The notes below the pieces were generated by a model. That model made no database searches. It had not been told where the DNA came from and worked only from the letters and a program-made list of their open reading frames with translations. This document shows, piece after piece, positions 8,875-18,089 of a stretch of DNA of 35,997 bases. Position 1 is the first letter of the stretch. Every line of letters begins with the position of its first letter. A program made the translations under genes and the position numbers. Origin of the DNA: a virus; the IMG/VR virus record IMGVR_UViG_3300008339_000221, positions 1 through 35,997 of that record. One strand, 5' to 3'.

Positions 8875-9108
8875 ATGACAACTACAATACAAAACAGTAA
8901 TGACCTGTTTAGTTATTTAGTGACCCAAGCCAGTTCTGGAACAAAGAACTGGTTTGGGTTTCACCAACAAAGAATTGCGGGAATCAATATTGCCTATGAG
9001 ATTGCAAAATATCATGCCGATAAAATGAGTCCTGAAGAAGTGGCCGAATATGCTAAACGGCTAAATGACGCTATATACGACAAAATGATAAAGGTAGACA
9101 ATAAATGA
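8875..9108 (+). CDS. small tail-region protein, unknown
   Basis: 77 residues; the start at 8875 is preferred because it lies after the tube gene stop with an AAGAGA purine run, while an upstream in-frame ATG at 8830 would lie inside the tube gene. The protein is helical and soluble (SPEEVAEYAKRLNDAIYDKM) with no motif I know. It overlaps the chaperone gene by ATGA, so it probably belongs to tail assembly. Confidence 0.65.
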   Translation: MTTTIQNSNDLFSYLVTQASSGTKNWFGFHQQRIAGINIAYEIAKYHADKMSPEEVAEYAKRLNDAIYDKMIKVDNK

Positions 9109-9563
9109 GCAAAATTGCCTCTGCGTTAAAGATTAACGATTCTATCCGCGTTAAAACCTTTGAATTGGCATCTAATAAATTCAAGGTAAAGGTTCCGCTA
9201 TCGTCTGAAATGGAAGCCATTTCTGAACGTATTAAATCGGTTCCTAAAGAAAAAGTTGACGCAAGGTTTGACAAGATGGTTAATAACGTCAAACAGGAAT
9301 CCGTAAGTGGTGTTGAGTTTGTCAATGATGATATTGTAATTGATGGCAAACCAATGAACTTGCGTGATACTTGCGTATCCGTCATTCAGATGGAACAAAG
9401 GATTCTTGAATATTTCAAATTGCTAATCCCTGAATCTGGTGATTTTAGCGATATTACTTACGAGGACATTGAAGCAGAGTTTCCAATGTCTATTCAATTT
9501 GAAATGTTGGAACGTATTACTGAGTCTATTCAGCCGGGATATAAAGAAGCGCGAAAAAACTAA
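9105..9563 (+). CDS. tail assembly chaperone, short form (gpG-like)
   Basis: 152 residues, highly charged and helical, lying between the tube and tape-measure genes where lambda carries G and T. The zero-frame product stops at TAA 9561-9563, immediately after the slippery run. Tail chaperones of this class coat the tape measure protein and recruit tube subunits without entering the virion. The family is inferred from position, charge and the frameshift arrangement, since the sequences of these proteins diverge quickly. Confidence 0.85.
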   Translation: MSKIASALKINDSIRVKTFELASNKFKVKVPLSSEMEAISERIKSVPKEKVDARFDKMVNNVKQESVSGVEFVNDDIVIDGKPMNLRDTCVSVIQMEQRILEYFKLLIPESGDFSDITYEDIEAEFPMSIQFEMLERITESIQPGYKEARKN

Positions 9564-9898
9564 TTAGGGATATTCACCAACAAGCTAGAGCATATATTTA
9601 TGCTCATGGTGGGTATCCCGATAACATACCATCGGACGATATGAGAAATATTGAGATTATGTTGAATGATGGTATGTTGGGAAGCAAGGCAAACTTGATT
9701 GCTTTGAGTTCCCTTACTACCGGCAATCTCAATTCCAAACTCAGAAAAGACGCGAAGCCATACCGTATGGAAGATGTGCTTCCGTCAACTTTTGAATACA
9801 TTGTTCCGCCATTAACTGAAGAAGAAAAGGCAATAGAGGCAAATAATAAATTGCTCTCATTTGCTAGAATGTCGCCTAACGCTCCAAAGGTGTTTTGA
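9105..9898 (+). CDS. tail assembly chaperone, -1 frameshift fusion (gpGT-like)
   Basis: A programmed -1 shift at 9554-9560 would join codons 9105-9560 to 9560-9898, giving about 264 residues. The -1 frame is open from the slippery site to TGA 9896-9898 without interruption and begins LIRDIHQQARAYIYAHGG. The separately readable ATG at 9641 lies inside this extension and has no good ribosome site. In lambda the GT extension binds the tube protein while the G part binds the tape measure. The extension ends in a TGATG overlap with the next gene. Confidence 0.85.
9554..9560 (+). promoter_or_regulatory. -1 ribosomal slippery site A AAA AAC
   Basis: The zero-frame codons read CGA AAA AAC TAA, so the heptamer A AAA AAC is in the correct register for a -1 slip and is followed directly by the stop codon. 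The -1 frame stays open for 112 more codons. A stop right after the heptamer favours slippage by pausing. Confidence 0.9.
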
Positions 9899-10368
9899 TG
9901 GCAAATAAAACTTTTGAAGTTACTGGTTTTGACCAACTAAAAGAACAAATGGATGTTTTGTTCTCCTTTTACAGACCTGAAGAAGTCTTAAAAAAGGGAA
10001 CGGTCAATTCTGTTCGCAAAGCATTACGGCCAGTTTTGGATAATGTTATTGCAAATGCACCTTATGATGAACAAACAAACAAGTCTGGAATTCATTTAAG
10101 GGATACCGCAAAGATAACCGTAAGACTTCCAAACGAAAAAGATAAGCAATCATCCTTTTACCGTGAAGGCGATGTTGTTTGGGGAATGGTGTCTGTAAAG
10201 AAATCTGCTGTTTCTTTGTCGCAAGAATTTGGTAACGCCAATACTCCCGCGCATCCTTATCTCAGAATTTCTATGGAGACTGGCGCGGAAGAAGCACTCA
10301 ATATACTAAAAGAGCAATTAGCGCATCAATTAAAATCGTTTATGAAAAATGTAACACCAATGGTATAA
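9898..10368 (+). CDS. HK97 gp10-like tail-completion protein
   Basis: 156 residues starting at ATG 9898, which overlaps the stop of the chaperone extension. The helix TVNSVRKALRPVLDNVIANAPYDE, the segment GIHLRDTAK, and the ending SLSQEFGNANTPAHPYLRIS with MET are the classic HK97-gp10_like pattern (ARKxxAPxxTGxLxxS, then EFGTxxxPAxPFLRPAxE). This family helps to complete the tail's head-proximal end. In most phages its gene lies between head closure and tail terminator; here it has moved to just before the tape measure. Confidence 0.85.
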   Translation: MANKTFEVTGFDQLKEQMDVLFSFYRPEEVLKKGTVNSVRKALRPVLDNVIANAPYDEQTNKSGIHLRDTAKITVRLPNEKDKQSSFYREGDVVWGMVSVKKSAVSLSQEFGNANTPAHPYLRISMETGAEEALNILKEQLAHQLKSFMKNVTPMV

Positions 10369-10377
10369 GGTTTTATT

Positions 10378-13044
10378 ATGGCTAATCAAATTCTTGCGCG
10401 TCTCGGCGTGGTAATGACGCTTAATGTTGCCCAATGGGAAGATGAAGTCAATAAAGCCATTGAAGCCGAAAAGAAATTAAAACGTGAAATCACAAGACAA
10501 AATAATGATATTGAAAAAGAAATATTAAAACTTACTTATGCCGTTAAAGATTACGGAAAAGAAGTAACTTTAGTAGAAAAATTAGAGCGTGAATTTGCCT
10601 CTGGCGGTAAATTTGCTCAAGCAACAGAATCAAGAAAAGATGCTTTATTATCTCAAGCAAGAGCAATGGATTCTCTTGTTGCATCTAGCAAAAAAGCACA
10701 ACAAGAGACAGTAAAAGCTGCGGGTTTAACGACCTATCAGTTACAGGCTCTTAGCTATCAAACAACGGATATTGTGACCAGTCTTGCCGGTGGTCAAAAT
10801 CCGATGCTTGTATTGCTGCAACAGGGCGGTCAGTTACGCGACCAGTTCGGCGGTGTAACCAATGTATTTAAAGCCTTTGCTCAGGTATTAACTTTAACAA
10901 GGGTTGTTGTCGGCGGATTAGCTGCGGCATTTGGAACTCTCGCTTACGCTGCGTACAAAGGCAATGAGGAATTCAAAGAATTTAATAACTCTTTAATTCT
11001 ATCTGGCAATACTGCTGGATTGACTTTTGATAAATTCAGAGGATTAGCCCAATCACTTGCTGGCGGCGGTATGGTTGGTTTAAAGGATGCAAAAGACATA
11101 TTTGCATCATTAGCTTCGTCCGGTCAGTTCACATCTAAATCTATTGAATCTGTCGCGCAGTCTATTGCGCTTGTATCAAGACTTAGCGGCCAATCTGTTG
11201 ATGTTGTCGGCAAAGAACTTACTTCCGCGTTTAACGGAACGGCATCTTCAGCAAAAAACCTGAATGAAAAATATAACTTTTTGACGCTTGCCCAATACCG
11301 TCAAATTGAAGCGTTAGAAAGGGCCGGTGATAAACAGGGCGCTATTGTTACGCTTTCTCAGGCATTAAATGAAAAATTAGAAAAGCAAACTCCGCAATTA
11401 GGAACGCTTGCTAAACTTTGGAATTCTATTGCCGATGCTTTTGAGAAAATCAAAAACATTGGTGCTCCAGATACAGATTTAGAGAAATTAGAAAAACTTG
11501 CACAGCAAGTTGGAATTTATGAAACTTTAGCAAATGCTCCTACTGGATTTGGTAGTGATGTTGCAAAGAAAAGATTAAAAGAATACACAGACCAATATTT
11601 TGCTTTGTCTAAAAAAATTAGCGAAGATAATAAAAAAAGAGAAAGCGATGAAAAGAAGGCGGAAGATGAACGCCGTAAAATTGAAACAGCAACTCCGTTA
11701 GAAGCTCTTATAGATAAAGAATATCAATTAAGGAAAACTTTAAACGAAGGTTTATATCAACAGCGTTTAGCTAATTCTTTTGGTTTGGCAAAAATTGATG
11801 AAGAAGCAAACAAGAAAACGCAAGATGCAATATTAGAATATCAAAAGAAAAATGATAAAGAAAAGCAACAAAACATACTGCAAAATGAAAATCAATTAGT
11901 TGCGGAACTCAATAACATTGAATCAGAGCGTATTCAAAAACGCAAAGCGATGGAATTTGAGGCTCAAAAAGCCATTAACGAAAAGATTAGTTCTGTATTG
12001 ATAGAGGTTGATGCCAATAGAGAATTATTAAATTTGTTTAAAAGTAAAAAGGTAGTTACGCAAGATGATATAGAGCAAATAAAAGTTCGCGCAAAATTAG
12101 CTGATGAAATTGCTAAGGTTATGGCTAATCCTTCGCTTTCTGAAGAACAAAAACGAATTAGCGCGGAGTTATTAACCCAAGCCTATGCCCAAAAAGAAAT
12201 TCTTGATGGCAGGGTAAAACTTGCACAAAAGGCGGTAGAAACAGAAAAAGCTGTGCGTGATGCACAAAAGACTGAATCTGATTCTTTGGCAATGGAAAAG
12301 CGAAAGCTGGAAATTTACAGTGAAAATCTGTTAATGACCGAAGCGGAAAAAGATATTGCTTTAAGTCGATTGGAGACTGAACAAAAGATTGCTGCTATCC
12401 GCCAAAAGATTCTTGATAATCCTGAGTTTGGTCAGCGTGGCAATGATTTGATTGCCAATCAGCAATTAATACAACAGCGTAGGGAAGAAGTTATTGGTCT
12501 TACTGAGCGATTGAAAGTATTGCGCGACGTAAACCAAGCTGTTTTTGGCAACATGGAAAACGCGATAACTAACTTTGTTAAGACAGGTAAGCTATCGTTT
12601 AAAGACCTTACTCGGTCAATCATTCAGGACATTTTGGCTATTTACCTGAAATCCCAAATGCTCCAAATGTTTAAGGGGTTTGGAGGATTATTTAGCGGCG
12701 GTGGTGGCGCTGCGACAACTGCTGGCGGAACTCCGATGATTGGTGATTTTGGATTTTCTACTGGTGGAACAGGTTATGCCGCAGATGGTGGTTATATTAG
12801 CGGCCCTACGATTGTTGGAGAAAACGGCCCTGAATTGTTTATCCCTAGAACCGCAGGAACCATTGTTCCTAATCAGCAAATGGCAGGAATGACTAGCGCA
12901 CCGCAAGTAGTGTATAACGGCCCTTATATTGCGAACATGCAAGCCATTGATACGCAGTCTGCGGCGCAATTTTTGGCAAGGAATAAAGAATCAGTATGGG
13001 CAGCTAACCAATCGGCCTCGCGGTCAGTTCCGCAAAGTAGGTAA
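10378..13044 (+). CDS. tail length tape measure protein (TMP_2 type)
   Basis: 888 residues. It opens with ARLGVVMTLNVAQWEDEVNK and a long coiled coil (about 25-110). The hallmark LTTYQLQALSYQTTDIVTSL, with GGQNPMLVLLQQGGQL after it, lies at about 125-160, followed by a hydrophobic segment at about 175-195 that may insert into the membrane during DNA entry. A charged helical rod fills roughly 430-730. The C terminus has the usual TGKLSFKDLTRSIIQDILAI and GGYISGPTIVGENGPELFIP. At about 0.15 nm per residue the tail would be near 130 nm long, which is an inference. No lysozyme-like domain is evident. Confidence 0.95.
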   Translation: MANQILARLGVVMTLNVAQWEDEVNKAIEAEKKLKREITRQNNDIEKEILKLTYAVKDYGKEVTLVEKLEREFASGGKFAQATESRKDALLSQARAMDSLVASSKKAQQETVKAAGLTTYQLQALSYQTTDIVTSLAGGQNPMLVLLQQGGQLRDQFGGVTNVFKAFAQVLTLTRVVVGGLAAAFGTLAYAAYKGNEEFKEFNNSLILSGNTAGLTFDKFRGLAQSLAGGGMVGLKDAKDIFASLASSGQFTSKSIESVAQSIALVSRLSGQSVDVVGKELTSAFNGTASSAKNLNEKYNFLTLAQYRQIEALERAGDKQGAIVTLSQALNEKLEKQTPQLGTLAKLWNSIADAFEKIKNIGAPDTDLEKLEKLAQQVGIYETLANAPTGFGSDVAKKRLKEYTDQYFALSKKISEDNKKRESDEKKAEDERRKIETATPLEALIDKEYQLRKTLNEGLYQQRLANSFGLAKIDEEANKKTQDAILEYQKKNDKEKQQNILQNENQLVAELNNIESERIQKRKAMEFEAQKAINEKISSVLIEVDANRELLNLFKSKKVVTQDDIEQIKVRAKLADEIAKVMANPSLSEEQKRISAELLTQAYAQKEILDGRVKLAQKAVETEKAVRDAQKTESDSLAMEKRKLEIYSENLLMTEAEKDIALSRLETEQKIAAIRQKILDNPEFGQRGNDLIANQQLIQQRREEVIGLTERLKVLRDVNQAVFGNMENAITNFVKTGKLSFKDLTRSIIQDILAIYLKSQMLQMFKGFGGLFSGGGGAATTAGGTPMIGDFGFSTGGTGYAADGGYISGPTIVGENGPELFIPRTAGTIVPNQQMAGMTSAPQVVYNGPYIANMQAIDTQSAAQFLARNKESVWAANQSASRSVPQSR

Positions 13045-13046
13045 TC

Positions 13047-13727
13047 ATGAGTTTAAATACTATTCTTGCAATCTCTGAATCGGTTGGAATTAACGACCAG
13101 AGGTTTGTTGGTCAAATGTTAAGTCGGAACCAAAGGATTTCAACAAGTGAAATTCTGACGGTAGTTCCGTTTGCTTTTACGATGAAGCCAATGAACTATT
13201 TACTTTATTCTGAGAACAGGAATTTACTTGCGGATTTAAGGTATTACGACAAGTCATTAACTCAATATCTTAACTTTGGCACTACCGGCTGGATTAACTA
13301 TATTGAGTATCAAAGCGATATGACTTCCGGCCAGATTAGTGCTTGCCAATGGCAAACTGCTTCGGCCAATAAAACGCTTGTCTTGGGTTCTTTACCTTCT
13401 ATTAGTTCGTCGGCATACATTGTAAGAAAAGGCGATTTTTGTCAGGTTGGTCTTTACTCTTACATTGCGACTTCGGACGTTCAGCGTGGTTCTGGTTCTA
13501 CTGTAAACATTCCTGTCCATAGGAATTTATTAACTACTGTAACCAGTCCTATAGCTGCGGTAATTGGTCAATACGGTACAACGGTTAGTATGGGCGGTAG
13601 TTCATATACCGGAACTACATTCCCTGTAATTCTGCGGGAATATCCTACTTACTCTTTAATGCCAATTACCGATGATTCATTCATTCAATGGTCTGGTAAC
13701 TTTGTGGCTTTCGAGGCTGTGTTATGA
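13047..13727 (+). CDS. minor tail protein
   Basis: 226 residues, beta-rich, directly after the tape measure where lambda has M and many phages have a distal tail protein. It ends DDSFIQWSGNFVAFEAVL, a pattern often seen at the end of small tail-tip proteins (a Trp-x-Gly strand then Phe-x-Glu-Ala). It is coupled by ATGA to the next gene. I cannot tell from sequence whether it is an M-like or a Dit-like hub protein. Confidence 0.65.
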   Translation: MSLNTILAISESVGINDQRFVGQMLSRNQRISTSEILTVVPFAFTMKPMNYLLYSENRNLLADLRYYDKSLTQYLNFGTTGWINYIEYQSDMTSGQISACQWQTASANKTLVLGSLPSISSSAYIVRKGDFCQVGLYSYIATSDVQRGSGSTVNIPVHRNLLTTVTSPIAAVIGQYGTTVSMGGSSYTGTTFPVILREYPTYSLMPITDDSFIQWSGNFVAFEAVL

Positions 13728-14317
13728 ATGTAATTGCGCCAGTTGAAAATACTAACAACATTCGTTACGCACAATTTGTGCGTGTAACGACTGCTGACGA
13801 AGTATTTAGGTTTGCTACTACTCCCGCACCTATAACGGTTCCTTCAGTTGACGCGCAACCGTTTGACGCGGTTGGTGTATTAATGAAGGTTGGCGATGCT
13901 CAAAAAGACATTAAATCTACAGCAAACGAAACTGCGTTTACTTTAATCGGAATTGATACCGCAATGCTTGGTTGGGTTTTGAGTCTAAATGTTAAAGGCT
14001 CAAAGATTGAAGCATGGAATGGATTTTTTAACACGGATGGAGAATTAATTACTGGCGGCGGTAGTGGTGGTCTTTATAAGTTCTTTACTGGTTATGTTTC
14101 CTCGTTTTCGATTTCCGAGGAATGGCTAGAAGAAATGAGACAGTTTGTTGGAACCATTACTGTAACCGCATCTTCTATTCAGTTAATTCTGCAAAACAGA
14201 ACCGCAGGACGATATACAAATAATAATTCTTGGCAATTCTTTAATTCCGGCGATACCAGCATGAACCGTGTTGCGTTTGTTTCGACCATAAATTATTACT
14301 TTGGCAAAACGCAATGA
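13724..14317 (+). CDS. minor tail protein (gpL-like position)
   Basis: 197 residues, beta-rich. It ends NRTAGRYTNNNSWQFFNSGD followed by TSMNRVAFVSTINYYFGK, a layout recalling the Arg-x-x-Gly-Arg ... Asp-x-x-Phe end of small tail-tip proteins that join the tape measure to the J-like hub. No Cys-rich metal site like that of lambda L is present. Gene order (tape measure, this pair, then the tip protein) supports a tail-tip role. It overlaps both neighbours by ATGA. Confidence 0.6.
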   Translation: MNVIAPVENTNNIRYAQFVRVTTADEVFRFATTPAPITVPSVDAQPFDAVGVLMKVGDAQKDIKSTANETAFTLIGIDTAMLGWVLSLNVKGSKIEAWNGFFNTDGELITGGGSGGLYKFFTGYVSSFSISEEWLEEMRQFVGTITVTASSIQLILQNRTAGRYTNNNSWQFFNSGDTSMNRVAFVSTINYYFGKTQ

Positions 14318-14748
14318 TTTATCGTGCAACAAAATATCACAAACCAATCATTATTGATTTAATGACGCAGTTTGCAAATGAAAGTCCGATAGATTATTGC
14401 CATGCGTATTCTGATATGGAATACGGAAATAAGTTACTTGATGAAATATTTGCTGGCCGTGGTGCAATATTTCTAGCAGATGATTACGGAATACTTATGT
14501 CTATTATCCTTCCCTGTATTTGGTCGGATAAAATCTTTGGATTGCATGAATTAGCTTGGTATGTAAAACCAGAAAATCGTGGTGGAATGGCTGGATATAA
14601 ATTATTAAAAGAATATAACGAATACGGAGAGTTATTAAAAACTACCGGCAGGATTAAGTATTACACCATAAGCCGATTGGTTACTAGCCCCGATGTGGAC
14701 TACTCCAGATTCGGTTATCGCAAACAAGACGAAATCTGGATTCAATAA
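14314..14748 (+). CDS. GNAT-like acetyltransferase in the tail module
   Basis: 144 residues. HELAWYVKPENRGGMAGYKL (about 86-105) has the beta4 strand, the Arg-Gly-Gly-x-Ala-Gly acetyl-CoA loop and the following helix of motif A in GNAT proteins. The preceding part is a GNAT-type N terminus (helix, then GAIFLADDYGILMSIIL strands), and the end SPDVDYSRFGYRKQDEIWIQ resembles motif B with the YxxxGF pattern. The substrate is unknown. It lies where lambda has K and I and is coupled to the tip gene by TAATG, so its target may be a tail-tip or host surface component. Confidence 0.7.
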   Translation: MIYRATKYHKPIIIDLMTQFANESPIDYCHAYSDMEYGNKLLDEIFAGRGAIFLADDYGILMSIILPCIWSDKIFGLHELAWYVKPENRGGMAGYKLLKEYNEYGELLKTTGRIKYYTISRLVTSPDVDYSRFGYRKQDEIWIQ

Positions 14749-17700
14749 TGAAATACATTGTTGCATTTTTATTGTTGTTTGGTTTTGCGGCCCCTGCTTT
14801 TGCTGTTGGTATGACTATTGCAATTGCGGCGGGTTTAACTGGTTTTGCTGCTGCTGCTACTGCTTTTGCAATAAATATGGTTGCATCTGCAATTATATCT
14901 AAAGCATTTTTTAGCCCTAATCAGGGTGCACAAGACTTTGCAGGTCAAGCAAAAAACCCCGGTAATCGTCAGCAAATTCCGCCAGCAACAGATAACAAAT
15001 TACCAGTGGTCTATGGTTCTGCTTGGGTAGGCGGCACAATCATTGATTTAAGTATCACTGAAGATAACCAAAATCTTTACTATGTATTGGCTTTGTCTGA
15101 AGTTACTGGAAACGGCGCAGACACAATTACTTTCGGTGATATTTATTACGGCGGTAAAAAAGTAGTATTTAACGGCACAAACTTATATAGTGTGGATTCT
15201 TTGCTTGATGAATCTACCGGAGAAAGTCAGCCTATAAACGGTAACATTAAGTTCTACCTTTATAGCAATGGCATAAATTCCCCGCAGAATTCTAGTTTGT
15301 CCGCAACTCAAGTAATGCAATCTAGCGGTCTTGTTTGGCAATGGGATACATCGCAACAAATGACTCATTGCGCTTTTGCAATTCTGCATTTAACTTACAA
15401 CCAAGACCTTAATATTCAAGGTATCGAACAAACCAAGTTTCAGATTACAAACTCCCGTTCTAAGCCGGGAGATTGTTTTAATGATTATTTAACCAATACG
15501 GTTTATGGCGCGGCCATTCCCACGAATCAAATAGATACGGCTAGTCTTACCGCGCTTAATACTTATTGCGATGGTTCATTTACATACGAGCCTTATGCCG
15601 GTGGTTCTGCTACGCAAACCCGTTTTCGTTTTGATGGTGTAATCGACACTAACAGAACGATAATGCAAAACCTTCAAGATATGGCATCGTGTTGTGATTG
15701 CCTCTTGAAATACAATGAAATATTGGGAACTTGGGGTGTTGTTGTTCAATCGCCTACTTACACGGTAGCAATGAACATTAACGATAGCAATATGGTTTCT
15801 GCTATCAGTATCACGCCGATTGATATTGCTGGCTCTTACAATGTCATTGAATGTAAATTCCCTGACGAAAACAATCAGGACTCATTTAATTCCTCGACGT
15901 TTGACCTTGCGGAAATTGCGCCGGAACTGTTGTTCCAAAATGAACCAGTAAACAAACAATCGGTTTCCTTGCCGTTAGTTAATAACGACGTTCGCGCACA
16001 ATACCTTGCTAACCGGATGCTTAAATCTGCAAGGGAAGATTTACAAGTTCAATGCACAATTAACTATGTCGGTCTGCAATTAGAATCTGGTGATATTGTT
16101 TCTGTAACCAGTGTGAATTACGGATGGGTTGCCAAGTTATTTAGAATCAATAAAGTTGTGCAGACGTTTGAGGATAGCGGACAAGTCTTAGCCAAGCTGA
16201 CACTTTCTGAATATAACGCCGCAATTTATGACGATGTTTCCGTAACTCAGTTTGCACCTGTTCCCAATAGCGGAATTGGAAGCCCTACACTTTTCGGAAA
16301 TATTCCGGTTCCGGTAGTTGCGGCCCAATACCCGACGATTACTAATCCTACGTTTGTAGTTCAAATTACAAGTAGTTCGGTAGGTATTATTCAATACGCG
16401 GAACTTTGGTATTCGGCATTTTCTAGTCCGACGCAAGAGCAACTTATCTTTGCGGGAACTACCGAGATTCAACCAAACGGAAACCCGTATCCTGTTTCTA
16501 CCGCAATGCCGAGTATTAGTATTTCGGACATTCCTAGTGGTAATTGGTATTTCTTTTCTCGCATGGTTAATAGTATTGCGACTAGTCCTTACAGTTCCGC
16601 AAGTTCTGTATTCCAATGGCGACCAAGCACTTTCCAGTATTCCGAGCGTTATTTAGTTGTTGCTTACGCTGACAGCATAACCGGAACTAATTTTGATTTA
16701 GACCCTAGAAATCACTCTTACTACGGACTTCTAAATCAAGACAGCGTAACCCCAAGTATTACGGCATCTGACTATACTTGGTATTTAGCAGACCCTAATT
16801 TTGGGACTGTTTATTACCTGTGCTATTCCAATCGAACCGGAAGGAAGTTTAGTTTTGATACTGGATTAGCTGGATATGCTGCTGGTACCGGTGCTTTTGT
16901 TCCAAGTCAAACCAATTTGTTTGACCCAACTGTATGGGCTGCTTTAGCTGACGGAATAAATTTTATTGATTTAGACAGAGCAACAGGACAATTACTTTCT
17001 ACCGGAACAACATCTGTTGGAACAGGTGAAATCTCTGTAAACAACACACCTGATGGTAGAGTTATTGCTTCACTTCAGCAATTCTTGGATTTCGGTGGCG
17101 CTTATACACAAACAAGTTCAGTTGCAAACCTTACTATTGATATTTATGGTCGAGTGGTAGGTTTAGAAGAACCGGACGAGTTTTATTTAACCAAACAATC
17201 TTTTACAGCAACTTCAGGACAAACGGTATTTTCTGTTACTAGGGCATCTGGTTATATCTCAGGTCAATGCTTTGTTCTTCAAAACGGATGCTTATTAGAT
17301 ACATCTGAATACACTGATACCGGAGGCGCTACCGGAACTGTTACGTTATCTGTTGGCGCTACAACGGGTGATATTGTTACGATTGTTTCATTTAAATCTG
17401 TTTCTAATTTATCCATCATTACAACTGGCGCTTCTGGAACCGGCTCAGTAGCAACACTAACATTCACTTCAAAACTAATAATTCCTTTTACCGTTGGTCA
17501 AAGCATTACTATTACAGGTCTTGTTCCTTCTGGATATAACGGAACTTACACAGTAACAGCTTGCACTAATAGCTCTGTTTCTTATGCTAATACCACAACT
17601 GGAAGTCAAACAACTTTTGGAACCATAACTTTAACAAGCCCAATTTACGCTTCGTTTTCTAGGAATACTGCGACCCTTACTGATGCAAGCGAATATACCG

Positions 17701-18089
17701 CATCAGGATTTACATTAGTAAGCGGCTTTGAATTGTTATTCCTGAATGGAACGGTAGTAAATGAGCAAGACTACAATATTTCAGACCAGACTATTACTGA
17801 CTTCCCAAATGTTACATCTGGAAAATTAACTGTTATCCAATGGAGTCCTAATAACTTAACAGTTCCAAATGGAAACCCTGTAAATATTATTACAAATACA
17901 GTTATAGGTCAGACATTGTATTCTTTCAATTTTGACGTTGATGCTTTCAATTTATACAACAACGGATTGATGTTATTGCAGGGAACGGATTACACTACCG
18001 CAACTGGTACTTATACGTTATCTAATACACCGACTACTATTACCAATTTACTTTTACAACAAACCTTCGCAAGAACGGGGGCAGTATGA
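14748..18089 (+). CDS. tail tip / host specificity protein (J-like)
   Basis: 1113 residues. Residues 1-19 look like a Sec signal peptide (Lys2, then a hydrophobic core, ending APAFA), followed by a second Ala-rich hydrophobic segment at about 21-52. From about 75 on, PPATDNKLPVVYGSAWVGG and the repeated beta domains match J-like tip proteins, with LANRMLKSAREDLQVQCTIN in the middle as in their hub domain. The last 300 or so residues hold modules of the form TSGQTVFSVTRASG ... FVLQNG ... SEYTDTGG, also seen at the end of the second collagen-like fibre. It most likely forms the tail-tip trimer that contacts the host. Confidence 0.88.
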   Translation: MKYIVAFLLLFGFAAPAFAVGMTIAIAAGLTGFAAAATAFAINMVASAIISKAFFSPNQGAQDFAGQAKNPGNRQQIPPATDNKLPVVYGSAWVGGTIIDLSITEDNQNLYYVLALSEVTGNGADTITFGDIYYGGKKVVFNGTNLYSVDSLLDESTGESQPINGNIKFYLYSNGINSPQNSSLSATQVMQSSGLVWQWDTSQQMTHCAFAILHLTYNQDLNIQGIEQTKFQITNSRSKPGDCFNDYLTNTVYGAAIPTNQIDTASLTALNTYCDGSFTYEPYAGGSATQTRFRFDGVIDTNRTIMQNLQDMASCCDCLLKYNEILGTWGVVVQSPTYTVAMNINDSNMVSAISITPIDIAGSYNVIECKFPDENNQDSFNSSTFDLAEIAPELLFQNEPVNKQSVSLPLVNNDVRAQYLANRMLKSAREDLQVQCTINYVGLQLESGDIVSVTSVNYGWVAKLFRINKVVQTFEDSGQVLAKLTLSEYNAAIYDDVSVTQFAPVPNSGIGSPTLFGNIPVPVVAAQYPTITNPTFVVQITSSSVGIIQYAELWYSAFSSPTQEQLIFAGTTEIQPNGNPYPVSTAMPSISISDIPSGNWYFFSRMVNSIATSPYSSASSVFQWRPSTFQYSERYLVVAYADSITGTNFDLDPRNHSYYGLLNQDSVTPSITASDYTWYLADPNFGTVYYLCYSNRTGRKFSFDTGLAGYAAGTGAFVPSQTNLFDPTVWAALADGINFIDLDRATGQLLSTGTTSVGTGEISVNNTPDGRVIASLQQFLDFGGAYTQTSSVANLTIDIYGRVVGLEEPDEFYLTKQSFTATSGQTVFSVTRASGYISGQCFVLQNGCLLDTSEYTDTGGATGTVTLSVGATTGDIVTIVSFKSVSNLSIITTGASGTGSVATLTFTSKLIIPFTVGQSITITGLVPSGYNGTYTVTACTNSSVSYANTTTGSQTTFGTITLTSPIYASFSRNTATLTDASEYTASGFTLVSGFELLFLNGTVVNEQDYNISDQTITDFPNVTSGKLTVIQWSPNNLTVPNGNPVNIITNTVIGQTLYSFNFDVDAFNLYNNGLMLLQGTDYTTATGTYTLSNTPTTITNLLLQQTFARTGAV

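Noticed and set aside
16188-16616. 142-codon minus-strand frame opposite the J-like gene
   Set aside because: Arg/Asn/Cys-rich composition without motifs, lying wholly inside a gene with clear domains on the other strand.
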